A stretch of 35,104 bases of DNA from Oscillospiraceae bacterium (lineage in GTDB: Bacteria; Bacillota; Clostridia; Oscillospirales; Acutalibacteraceae). Positions 7,543 to 14,702 of this stretch are shown here, one piece after another. The position numbers and the translations under genes were made by a program. The stretch lies in NCBI GenBank assembly GCA_902788995.1, contig CADAMO010000023.1, forward strand, positions 1-35,104, written 5' to 3'. Below the pieces are notes generated by a model. It ran no database searches. It worked only from the letters and a program-made list of their open reading frames with translations, and had not been told where the DNA came from. Each line of letters starts with the position of its first letter. Position 1 is the first letter of the stretch.

Positions 7543-8802
7543 ATGAGCAGAGTTTTAGTCATCGGCTGCGGCGGCGTCGCGAACGTCGCCATCAGAAAGT
7601 GCTGTCAGGTCAGCGAGGTCTTCACCGAGCTGTGCATCGCCAGCAGAACCAAATCCAAATGCGACGCGCTGGCCGCCGCGCTTTCCGGCAAAACCGCCAC
7701 GAAGATCACCACCGCTCAGGTGGACGCGGACGACGTGAACCAGTTGATTGATCTCATCAACGGCTACAAGCCCGATCTCGTCATGAACATCGCCCTGCCC
7801 TATCAGGACCTGACCATCATGGACGCCTGCCTTGCCTGCGGCGTCAACTATATGGATACCGCCAACTATGAGCCGGAGGACACCGACGACCCGGCCTGGC
7901 GCGCCGTCTATGAAAAGAGATGCAAAGAGGCGGGCTTTTCCGCCTACTTCGATTACAGCTGGCAGTGGGCCTACCGTGAAAAATTCCAGCAGGCCGGCCT
8001 TACCGCGCTGCTGGGCTGCGGCTTCGACCCCGGCGTGACCCAGGCCTACTGCGCCTACGCCAAAAAGCACGAGTTCGACGCCATCGACACCATCGACATC
8101 CTCGACTGTAACGGCGGCGACCACGGCTATGCCTTCGCCACCAACTTCAACCCCGAGGTGAACCTGCGGGAGGTCTCCGCCCCCGGCAGCTATTGGGAGG
8201 ACGGCCACTGGGTGGAGATCCCCGCCATGTCCATCAAGCGGGAATACAACTTCGATCAGGTGGGCGAAAAGGATATGTACCTGCTGCACCATGAGGAGAT
8301 CGAATCCCTGGCCCGGAACATCCCGGAGGTGAAGCGCATCCGCTTCTTCATGACCTTCGGCCAGAGCTACCTTACCCACATGAAGTGCCTTGAAAACGTG
8401 GGTATGCTTTCCACCACCCCCATCAACTTTGAGGGGCATGAGATCGTCCCCATCAAGTTCCTCAAGGCCCTGCTGCCGGATCCCGCCAGCCTCGGCCCCC
8501 GCACCCACGGCAAGACCAACATCGGCTGCATCTTCACCGGCAAAAAAGACGGCAAGGACAAGACCTACTATATCTATAACGTCTGCGACCATCAGGCCTG
8601 CTACCGCGAGGTGGAAAGCCAGGCCATCAGCTACACCACGGGCGTGCCCGCCATGTGCGGCGCGCTGATGCTGCTGACGGGCAAATGGACCGAAAAGGGC
8701 GTTCACACCGTGGAGGAATTCGATCCCGATCCCTTCCTTGACGCGCTGGATAAATACGGCCTGCCCCGCAGCGAGAGCCATTCTCCGGCGCTGGTGGACT
8801 GA
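7543..8802 (+). CDS. Carboxynorspermidine/carboxyspermidine dehydrogenase (saccharopine dehydrogenase family)
   Basis: A 419-residue NADPH enzyme that condenses a diamine with aspartate semialdehyde to give the carboxy-polyamine. The Rossmann motif GCGGVANVA lies at residues 8-16, followed by IASRTKSKCDAL. NYEPEDTDDPAW, YSWQWAYREKFQQAGLTALLGCGFDPGVTQAY and DGGDHG-type segments are characteristic of the CASDH group rather than lysine-pathway saccharopine dehydrogenases. The stop overlaps the start of the decarboxylase gene. It lies in the same direction as speA-speE-speB but behind the repeat element and its own promoter-like site. The gene gives a second, SAM-independent way to spermidine from putrescine. 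Confidence 0.92.
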   Translation: MSRVLVIGCGGVANVAIRKCCQVSEVFTELCIASRTKSKCDALAAALSGKTATKITTAQVDADDVNQLIDLINGYKPDLVMNIALPYQDLTIMDACLACGVNYMDTANYEPEDTDDPAWRAVYEKRCKEAGFSAYFDYSWQWAYREKFQQAGLTALLGCGFDPGVTQAYCAYAKKHEFDAIDTIDILDCNGGDHGYAFATNFNPEVNLREVSAPGSYWEDGHWVEIPAMSIKREYNFDQVGEKDMYLLHHEEIESLARNIPEVKRIRFFMTFGQSYLTHMKCLENVGMLSTTPINFEGHEIVPIKFLKALLPDPASLGPRTHGKTNIGCIFTGKKDGKDKTYYIYNVCDHQACYREVESQAISYTTGVPAMCGALMLLTGKWTEKGVHTVEEFDPDPFLDALDKYGLPRSESHSPALVD

Positions 8803-10022
8803 TGGACCGGACGGAGACCCGCCCCGTGTTCCGCAGCCTGAACGGAGGGCTGCCGGAGGACCTGTTCGGCGGGCTGAAAACCCCCTGCTATATCGTGGAC
8901 GAGGCGGCCCTGCGGCGCAACGGGGAGATCCTTTCCGGCGTGGCAAAGCGCACCGGCTGCCGTGTCCTGCTGGCGCAGAAGGCCTTTTCCAACTACGATT
9001 TTTATCCGCTGCTGGCGCCCTTCCTCGCCGGTACGGAGGCCAGCGGCCTTTATGAAGCGCGCCTCGGCAAAGAGGAGATGCCCGGGGGGGAGGTGCACGT
9101 CTTCTGCGCCGCCTACCGGGACGATGAGTTCGACGAGCTGCTGCAATACGCCGACCACATCGTGTTTAACTCCCCGGCCCAGCTCAGGCGCTTCGGCCCC
9201 GTGGCGAAGGCGCGGGGCAAAAGCCTCGGCCTGCGGATCAATCCGGAGCACTCTACTCAGGAGGGCCACGCCATCTACGACCCCTGCGCCCCCGGCAGCC
9301 GCCTGGGGACTACCCGCGCCGCCTGGGACGCGGCCATGACGCCGGAACTGACCGACCTGCTGGACGGCCTCCACTTCCACACCCTCTGCGAGCAGGATTC
9401 CGCCCCGCTGGCGGAAACGCTGCAGGCGGCGGAAGCCAAATTCGGCGATATCCTGCCCCGCATGAAATGGCTGAACATGGGGGGCGGCCACCATATCACC
9501 CGCGACGGCTACGACCTGCCGCTGCTGGAACGGACGATCCTGTATGCCCGCGGAAAGTGGGGCGTGACCGTCTATCTGGAGCCTGGGGAGGCCGTCGCCC
9601 TCAACGCGGGGTACCTGGCGACGCGGGTGCTGGATCTGGTGACCAACGGCGATACCCGCACGGCCATCCTCGACGTGAGCGCCGCCTGCCACATGCCGGA
9701 CGTGATCGAAATGCCCTACACCCCGCCGCTGTACGGCGCGGGGGAGGAAGGGGAGGTCCCTTATCGGCTGGCCGGCCCCACCTGCCTGGCCGGGGACGTG
9801 ATCGGCGAGTACCGTTTCCCGTCGGAACTGCGGACCGGCGACCTGCTCCTCTTCGGCGATATGGCCATCTATTCCACCTGCAAGAACAACACCTTCAACG
9901 GCATGCCGCTGCCGGATCTCTGGCGGCGGGGCGAAGACGGCCGTCTCACCCGGCTCACCGGCTTCGGCTACCGGGATTTCAAATACCGGCTGGGCTCTTC
10001 CGCCGAAAAGGAAAAACCATGA
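8802..10022 (+). CDS. nspC: Carboxynorspermidine/carboxyspermidine decarboxylase
   Basis: A 406-residue PLP enzyme of the fold-III decarboxylase class, which removes the carboxyl group from carboxyspermidine or carboxynorspermidine. K60 in LLAQKAFSNY is the expected PLP lysine. HFHTLCEQ, NMGGGHHIT and LEPGEAV bind the cofactor phosphate, and GPTCLAGDVI holds the conserved active-site Cys. The ATG overlaps the dehydrogenase stop by one base, so translation is coupled. Length and motifs match NspC/CASDC rather than the longer diaminopimelate decarboxylases. The operon ends at the terminator 10134-10167. Confidence 0.93.
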   Translation: MDRTETRPVFRSLNGGLPEDLFGGLKTPCYIVDEAALRRNGEILSGVAKRTGCRVLLAQKAFSNYDFYPLLAPFLAGTEASGLYEARLGKEEMPGGEVHVFCAAYRDDEFDELLQYADHIVFNSPAQLRRFGPVAKARGKSLGLRINPEHSTQEGHAIYDPCAPGSRLGTTRAAWDAAMTPELTDLLDGLHFHTLCEQDSAPLAETLQAAEAKFGDILPRMKWLNMGGGHHITRDGYDLPLLERTILYARGKWGVTVYLEPGEAVALNAGYLATRVLDLVTNGDTRTAILDVSAACHMPDVIEMPYTPPLYGAGEEGEVPYRLAGPTCLAGDVIGEYRFPSELRTGDLLLFGDMAIYSTCKNNTFNGMPLPDLWRRGEDGRLTRLTGFGYRDFKYRLGSSAEKEKP

Positions 10023-10133
10023 ACGCGTAATGCGGAAGGAAGAGACGGCTGCGGCGTTTGACGCCGCCCTTTCGGTGCGGTCGTTGCCCGGATTCCGCTC
10101 CCGTTCCGCATCCTTTCTCCAATATTAGTCATC

Positions 10134-10167
10134 AAACAATCCCCGGCCGTTCGGTCGGGGATTGTTT
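10134..10167 (+). terminator. Intrinsic terminator after nspC
   Basis: AAACAATCCCC (10134-10144) pairs with GGGGATTGTTT (10157-10167). A GTTTTTT run follows at ~10170. The stretch 10023-10133 shows no gene. Confidence 0.8.
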
Positions 10168-10241
10168 AGCGTTTTTTGGGTTCATCACGGAAAATTGTGG
10201 GATACAGCAATTAGAATTTGCCGAAGCAATGAAATTTCCCG

Positions 10242-10346
10242 GTAGCGCGGCACCTCAGTGCCGCTATTTACAAAAGCTACATTCAGCAACATGAAAAATC
10301 CGTTGATCCGTTTTGTTCAGACAATACCTTCTTTTCGCCGCGCTAC
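10242..10346. repeat. REPIN-like inverted pair, copy A (105 bp)
   Basis: The left end is a 24-base GTAG-headed hairpin (10242-10265: GTAGC, then GCGGCAC-CTCA-GTGCCGC). The right end (10337-10346) is GCCGCGCTAC, the reverse complement of the left head. The ~70 bases between resemble the interior of the copy at 22226 (a TATTTACAAAAGCTACATTC-like stretch). The rest of 10168-10438 contains no gene I can support; a perfect 8-bp hairpin at 10417-10443 spans the stop of the next gene. Confidence 0.75.
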
Positions 10347-10438
10347 CGAAAATCACATAACCGCACACTTATTTGAATCCCAATCCCACAATTATCCGTG
10401 ATGATCCGTTTTTTTTGCTGAACAGGTCCGGGCGGTGT

Positions 10439-11503
10439 TCAGCGCTCCAGCGGGAAGGTAATCTCCCAGTCGCCCACAAGGGGGCCGTTGTTGGCGGTGG
10501 TGAAATCGCCGTGGACGGCGTATTCCGCCAGCGCTTCTTCCGGGAGCTCAAAGAGGTACTCTTCGATGCTGTCGTTGTTGCCCGTGCCGTTGTTCAGATG
10601 GCCGGGGGCCCAGAAGCTTTCGGAAAGCACGGGCTCGATCCTGTCCCCGTCCGCGTTTTCCAGCCACAAAAAGCCGTGGTTATCCGTGGAAAGGATATCC
10701 GCATAGCGGATCTGCACCCGCAGATGGCCGTCCGTGTAACCCGCCGCGGTCAGGGTCACGCCCTCCGTCAGCGTTTGCTCCTGCGCCGGGTCTGCGGAAA
10801 GCACGCTGCCCAGCTGGCGCATGGTGTGTTCGGAGAGGCGTTCCTCGATGCCGGGCATATCCGCGTAGCTGCCGCCCCGGTAGTCGTCGTCGGAGAGCGT
10901 TTTCATCTCCGGCGTTCTCGTCACGGAAGCAAGCGACAGCGGCAGGGTCAGGTCGTCATAGTTCCGTTTGTTCAGCAGCAGCTCGTGAACGGAGAAGGTG
11001 GCCTTGTCGCCCTTGTAGGCCTTGCCGCCCATGTTCTGCTGTATCACCGTGTAGACCGCCACGCCCGTCGCGGGATCGTAGCTTTCCATGCGGCAGGTGC
11101 CGGAGGTGTCGTAGGGGGTGCGGAGCATGAAGCTATCGTACAGGTCCGTGGTGGCGTCGATGCGGTCGCCCTCCAGGTCCTTGAAGGCCACCAAAATCTC
11201 TGCCGTGTCGCCCTTGATCTCGGCGGAGACCACCTCCATCTGAATGCCCTCCTTTACGTCGGAACGCTGCACCGGCTTCATCTTCTGGGCCAGCGACGGG
11301 GCGATGGAATACAGCAGCTCATAGGCCGGCTTTGAAACCGGCGTTGCCGCCACCGGAAAGACGCACAGCAGCAGCACGGCCACGGCGGCCGCCAGCGCCA
11401 CCACGCGCTTCGGGGTCATTTTCACCCGGCGGCCGTTTTTGGCCGCGTCTATTTCACGTTCGTCCGCCTCGTTCAGGGCGAACAGCAGGTCTTCGGTTTT
11501 CAT
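10439..11503 (-). CDS. Membrane-anchored anti-sigma-like protein (DUF4179-type)
   Basis: A 354-residue protein encoded directly after an ECF sigma factor, with a four-base ATGA overlap. Residues 1-30 are a charged cytoplasmic segment (MKTEDLLFALNEADEREIDAA). Residues ~33-53 form one membrane helix (VVALAAAVAVLLLCVFPVAA). The remaining ~300 residues would lie outside the cell. This is the layout of clostridial DUF4179 anti-sigma partners: the N-terminus holds the sigma factor and the outer part senses a signal. I see no zinc-binding HxxxCxxC motif, so it is not a classical ZAS protein. The anti-sigma role is inferred from layout and neighbour; the signal is unknown. Confidence 0.7.
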   Translation of the reverse strand: MKTEDLLFALNEADEREIDAAKNGRRVKMTPKRVVALAAAVAVLLLCVFPVAATPVSKPAYELLYSIAPSLAQKMKPVQRSDVKEGIQMEVVSAEIKGDTAEILVAFKDLEGDRIDATTDLYDSFMLRTPYDTSGTCRMESYDPATGVAVYTVIQQNMGGKAYKGDKATFSVHELLLNKRNYDDLTLPLSLASVTRTPEMKTLSDDDYRGGSYADMPGIEERLSEHTMRQLGSVLSADPAQEQTLTEGVTLTAAGYTDGHLRVQIRYADILSTDNHGFLWLENADGDRIEPVLSESFWAPGHLNNGTGNNDSIEEYLFELPEEALAEYAVHGDFTTANNGPLVGDWEITFPLER

Positions 11504-12060
11504 CCGTCAAATCCTCCTTCGGTCAATTCCTCTTTCAGTTTGCCGCGCAGCCGGAACAGGAGCGAGGTCACCTTCGCGGCGCTGAACCCCGTGGCCTGGG
11601 CAATCTCGGGCACGGATTCAAAATACCAGTATCGCAGCAGGAACACCCGGCGCTTGGCCGGGGGCAGCCGGTGTACGAAATCCCGCAGCAGCTCCCGCAG
11701 CGCGTCGGCGTCGGCGGCGCTTTCTGCCGTTTCCCCGGCGGGCAGGCATTCGCTCAGCTCGTCAAACACGGCGGCGCTTTCGCCCCCGCCCCGCTTTTGC
11801 GCGGTGTCGAACCGCACCCGCTTCAGGGCCAGATTGCGCGTCAGCTTGCCCAGATACGCCCGCAGCGACCGGGGCTGCGCCGACGGGATCGCGTTCCACG
11901 CCGCGGCAAGCGCGTCGTTGACGATCTCCTCCGCGTCCTCCCGCGAGCCGAGGATGTGGTAGGCAACGGCATGGCAATAGCCGCCGTAGGCGGTTTCCAG
12001 CGCGGTCAGCGCGGTAGCGTCCCGCGCCTGCAGCCCGCGCAGCAGTTCCCTGTCGTCCAA
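11500..12060 (-). CDS. ECF-type RNA polymerase sigma factor
   Basis: About 186 residues with the two ECF regions. Region 2 is ALETAYGGYCHAVAYHILGSREDAEEIVNDALAAAWNAIPS, followed by RAYLGKLTRNLALKR. Region 4 is LPPAKRRVFLLRYWYFESVPEIAQATGFSAAKVTSLLFRLRGKLK, with the helix-turn-helix near its end. The frame is open upstream to a GTG at 12090. I choose TTG at 12060 because AAAGGAG stands eight bases before it, while the GTG has no site. It directs RNA polymerase to a stress or envelope regulon and is probably held inactive by the overlapping membrane protein. A possible autoregulated promoter (TGTAAG…CGCGG on the minus strand, ~12137-12110) is too weak to call. Confidence 0.85.
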   Translation of the reverse strand: MDDRELLRGLQARDATALTALETAYGGYCHAVAYHILGSREDAEEIVNDALAAAWNAIPSAQPRSLRAYLGKLTRNLALKRVRFDTAQKRGGGESAAVFDELSECLPAGETAESAADADALRELLRDFVHRLPPAKRRVFLLRYWYFESVPEIAQATGFSAAKVTSLLFRLRGKLKEELTEGGFDG

Positions 12061-12194
12061 TCCGTCCGCTCCTTTCAAAAGGCCTTTCACCCATACAGTA
12101 CCCTTCCGCGAGGCATCTCTTTCACATTACCTTACAATTTTTTTGCCGAAAAATCAACCTATCAATTCAGTATGTAAAAAATTTCGCAAAGGGG

Positions 12195-12223
12195 TTGACA
12201 AACCGCCGCGACGGTGGTATGAT
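12195..12223 (+). promoter_or_regulatory. Sigma-A promoter of the methionine leader and metQ operon
   Basis: TTGACA (12195-12200) and TATGAT (12218-12223) have a 17-base spacer. Transcription should start near 12230, immediately before the leader-peptide ribosome site. Confidence 0.8.
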
Positions 12224-12253
12224 TTGATAAAAATTGACAGGAGGATACCGCAA

Positions 12254-12343
12254 ATGACACGCACCGCGACCAACAGAACAATGTGCATGTGCATGATGAA
12301 GCCGAACGGAAATCGCTTGATCATTCGGTATCCCACGCGCTGA
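12254..12343 (+). CDS. Met/Cys-rich leader peptide (29 residues)
   Basis: A short open frame with an excellent ribosome site (AGGAGG at 12239-12244, nine bases before ATG 12254). It begins about 24 bases after the predicted transcription start. Codons 10-15, at 12281-12298, read ATG-TGC-ATG-TGC-ATG-ATG, that is MCMCMM. The peptide ends at TGA 12341-12343, 28 bases before a strong terminator, and the next gene is the methionine-binding protein. A run of the regulatory amino acid in a short peptide before a terminator is the classical sign of ribosome-mediated attenuation. The peptide is likely a sensor rather than a working protein. A small metal-binding peptide is a less likely alternative. 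Confidence 0.75.
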   Translation: MTRTATNRTMCMCMMKPNGNRLIIRYPTR

Positions 12344-12402
12344 TTTTTTCGGGACGATGAAACGCGATTTCCGGAGGCTTGCCGTCAAGTCTCCGGTTTT
12401 TT
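12307..12402 (+). promoter_or_regulatory. Transcription attenuator of the metQ-N-I operon
   Basis: CGGAAATCGC (12307-12316, inside the leader peptide) is perfectly complementary to GCGATTTCCG (12364-12373). This helix shares bases 12371-12373 with the 5' arm of the terminator (12371-12391-plus), so the two compete. If the ribosome stalls on the MCMCMM codons, the first segment is left free and antitermination can form. If it moves on, it disrupts that pairing and the terminator forms. The pairings are read from the sequence; the mechanism is inferred from known amino-acid attenuators. No SAM riboswitch or T-box is seen here. Confidence 0.65.
12371..12402 (+). terminator. Leader terminator before metQ
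   Basis: CCGGAGGCTTG pairs over 11 positions (one G-U) with CAAGTCTCCGG around a CCGT loop. The tail is TTTTTTGTTTTT. It lies about 100 bases before the metQ start and would block the operon unless prevented. Confidence 0.85.
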
Positions 12403-12501
12403 GTTTTTCTGTTCCCGGATCACGTTTTCTCTTGAAATTTGCTCTATATTGGTATAAGATAGAGTTAAATTTAAATAATTCCGAAAAAGGAGAATGAAAC
12501 C

Positions 12502-13380
12502 ATGAAAAAGACAATTGCCCTTCTGCTTGCGCTGGTGCTGACGGTCGGCCTGCTGGCCTCCTGCGCCAAGAAACCCGGCGATGAAGCCACCGCCACCTCG
12601 GCCGGCTCCATCCAGATCGCCATTCCCAACGACACCACCAACGAAGCCCGCGCGCTGATCCTGCTGGAAAACCTCGGCGTGATCAAACTGAAAGAGGGCG
12701 CCGGCGTCACCGCCACCGTGCTTGACATCGAAGAGAATCCCTTCAACGTGGATTTCAAAGAGGTGGAAGCCGCGCAGCTTCCCGGCGTGCTGCAGGACGT
12801 TGACTACGCCGTGATCAACTCCAACTACGCTATCGCCGCCAATCTCGTTCCCGCCACCGACGCGCTGGCGCTGGAAGGCGCCTACTCCGCCTACGGTAAC
12901 ATCGTGGCCGTGAAGGAAGGCAACGAAGAGACCGCCAAGACCAAGGCGCTGGTGGCCGCGCTGGAGAGCAAGCAGGTGGCCGACTTCATCAACGAGAAGT
13001 ACAGCGGCAGCGTCATCAGCGTGGTGGAGAACCCCGGCGACGGCTTTGCCGCCGACGTGGACTATGACGCCCTGGCGGGCGAAACCATTACGGTGGGCGC
13101 TTCCCCCGCGCCTCACGCGGAGATTCTGGCCGTCGCCAAAGAGATTTTGGCCGAAAAGAACGTGAATCTGGAAGTCGTGGAGTTCACGGATTACGTCCAG
13201 CCCAACACCGCGGTGGATTCCGGCGAGATCGACGCCAACTACTTCCAGCACAACCCCTATCTGCTGGACTTCAACGAGAACAATGGCACCCACGTCAACG
13301 CCGTCTCCTACATCCACGTGGAGCCCCTCGGCATCTACGGCGGCAAGCAGACCAGCCTTGACGCCGTCACGGCAAAGTAA
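12502..13380 (+). CDS. metQ: Methionine-binding lipoprotein MetQ, circularly permuted
   Basis: The substrate-binding protein of the D/L-methionine ABC importer, anchored outside the membrane by a lipid on C21 (LASC lipobox after a 20-residue signal). AAGGAG precedes the ATG. All conserved MetQ blocks are present but in swapped order. Residues ~36-180 match what is normally the C-terminal half (IAIPNDTTNEARAL, LGVIKLKEGAG, VEAAQLPGVLQDVDYAVINSNYA). A linker follows at ~181-194. Residues ~195-292 then match the normal N-terminal half (VGASPAPHAEIL, VEFTDYVQPN, GEIDANYFQHNPYL) and end in SLDAVTAK. In ordinary MetQ, SLDEL runs straight into the GxxIAIPND block, so the cut lies exactly at that junction. 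It is followed by metN and metI. The assignment is firm; the permutation is read directly. Confidence 0.92.
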   Translation: MKKTIALLLALVLTVGLLASCAKKPGDEATATSAGSIQIAIPNDTTNEARALILLENLGVIKLKEGAGVTATVLDIEENPFNVDFKEVEAAQLPGVLQDVDYAVINSNYAIAANLVPATDALALEGAYSAYGNIVAVKEGNEETAKTKALVAALESKQVADFINEKYSGSVISVVENPGDGFAADVDYDALAGETITVGASPAPHAEILAVAKEILAEKNVNLEVVEFTDYVQPNTAVDSGEIDANYFQHNPYLLDFNENNGTHVNAVSYIHVEPLGIYGGKQTSLDAVTAK

Positions 13381-13406
13381 TACCGGTCGGCTTCGCCTTC
13401 CGGTAT

Positions 13407-13437
13407 CAGTCGCCAGTCGCCAGTCGTGAGTCGCCAG
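13407..13437 (+). repeat. Short tandem repeat in the metQ-metN gap
   Basis: The motif CAGTCGC is repeated (CAGTCGCCAGTCGCCAGTCG, then TGAGTCGCCAG). It follows a small hairpin (TACCGG…CCGGTA, 13381-13405) right after the metQ stop and precedes a TTTTTT run. Together these may slow or partly terminate transcription between metQ and metN. Confidence 0.5.
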
Positions 13438-13555
13438 CCTTTTTTGGGGAGCGACAGAAAAGACTTCTCCGCTTTCCCATGCGGAGGACGTTTGTTCTGA
13501 CGATCGGCTGCTGGCGGCTGATTCTTTTAAATTATATTACGGAGATATGGTTATC

Positions 13556-13696
13556 ATGAGCTTGGGAACCTATGATGATCTGGTCAACACGGCAGCCGTT
13601 GACGCTGCGATTGCGGCGGCGGAAGCGGATATTCAACAGGGCGGGAAACTGCATTCTGCGGAAGACGTTCTTGCGGCTTTGAGGAGGAAGCATTAA
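13556..13696 (+). CDS. Small protein (46 residues), possibly antitoxin-like, between metQ and metN
   Basis: ATG 13556 lies 11 bases after GGAG; an in-frame ATG at 13547 would add three residues but is too close to that site. The peptide is acidic and Ala-rich and ends in HSAEDVLAALRRKH. The stretch VDAAIAAAEADIQQGGKLHSAEDVLAALRR resembles the C-terminal part of RelB/Phd-type antitoxins, but no toxin gene accompanies it. The reading frame ends seven bases before the metN ATG, and its last codons (GAGGAGG) contain what looks like the metN ribosome site. It may therefore couple metN translation, be a relic, or be a true small protein. The function is unknown. Confidence 0.5.
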   Translation: MSLGTYDDLVNTAAVDAAIAAAEADIQQGGKLHSAEDVLAALRRKH

Positions 13697-13703
13697 AAAA
13701 GCG

Positions 13704-14702
13704 ATGATTGAATTAAAACACCTGACAAAAACCTTCCACACCGCCGACGGGGACGTGACGGCGCTGTCCGACGTGACCCTGACGGTGGCGGACGGCGATA
13801 TCTACGGCATCATCGGCATGTCCGGCGCGGGCAAAAGCACGCTGGTGCGCTGCATCAACATGCTGGAACGCCCCACCGACGGGCAGGTGCTGATCAACGG
13901 CAGGGATATCGGCTCCCTCTCCAAAAAAGAGCTGCGCAGCGAGCGGCGGGATATCACCATGATTTTCCAGAGCTTCAACCTGCTGATGCAGCGCACCTGC
14001 CTGAAAAACGTCTGCTTCCCGCTGGAACTGGCGGGGGTGAAAAAGGCGGAGGCGAAAAAGCGCGCCATGGAACTGCTGGAGATCGTCGGTCTGCCGGACA
14101 AGGCGAACGCCTACCCGGCGCAGCTTTCCGGCGGGCAGCAGCAGCGCATCGCCATTGCAAGGGCCCTTGCCAGCGACCCCAAGGTGCTGCTGTGCGACGA
14201 GGCCACCAGCGCGCTGGACCCCAAGACCACCCATTCGATCCTGGAGCTGATCCGGGAGATCAACGCAAAAATGGGCATCACGGTGATCGTGATCACCCAC
14301 CAGATGAGCGTGGTGGAGGATATCTGCCGTCACGTGGCCATTCTGGACGGCGGCCGGGTGGTGGAGGAGGGGAGCGTCAGCGACGTGTTCGCCTCTCCCA
14401 AATCCGATGCCGCCAGACGGCTGGTGTTCCCGGAGGGCTACACCCCCTCCCTCTTCGACGAAAATCCCGACGTGCATAAGATCCGCGTGCTGTTCAACGG
14501 CGACGACACCGCCACCGAGCCGGTCATCGCCAAAATGGCGGTGGAGCTGGGGGTCTACGCCAACATCATGGCGGCCTCCACCAAGACGGTGGAGGGCAAG
14601 GCTTTCGGCACCATGCTGCTGGGGGTCGACAGCACGGAGGACGCGCTGCGGCTGATCGCCTATCTGAAACAGTACGGCGTGTATGCGGAGGAGGTGCACT
14701 GA
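13704..14702 (+). CDS. metN: Methionine ABC transporter ATP-binding protein
   Basis: A 332-residue ATPase that powers methionine import from the cytoplasmic face. Walker A is GMSGAGKST (~38-46), the Q-loop is MIFQSFNLL, the signature is LSGGQQQR, Walker B is VLLCDEATSALDP and the switch His is in VITHQ. Residues ~255-332 form the NIL (ferredoxin-like) domain, which in MetN binds methionine and inhibits transport when the pool is high. Its stop overlaps the metI start (TGATG). The set of MetN with a NIL domain, MetI and MetQ identifies the methionine system among similar importers. Confidence 0.95.
   Translation: MIELKHLTKTFHTADGDVTALSDVTLTVADGDIYGIIGMSGAGKSTLVRCINMLERPTDGQVLINGRDIGSLSKKELRSERRDITMIFQSFNLLMQRTCLKNVCFPLELAGVKKAEAKKRAMELLEIVGLPDKANAYPAQLSGGQQQRIAIARALASDPKVLLCDEATSALDPKTTHSILELIREINAKMGITVIVITHQMSVVEDICRHVAILDGGRVVEEGSVSDVFASPKSDAARRLVFPEGYTPSLFDENPDVHKIRVLFNGDDTATEPVIAKMAVELGVYANIMAASTKTVEGKAFGTMLLGVDSTEDALRLIAYLKQYGVYAEEVH

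Noticed and set aside
12433-12458. A second promoter (TTGAAA…TATAAG) just before metQ
   Set aside because: The spacer is only 15 bases and the boxes are weak; the stronger promoter at 12195 places the attenuator in control.
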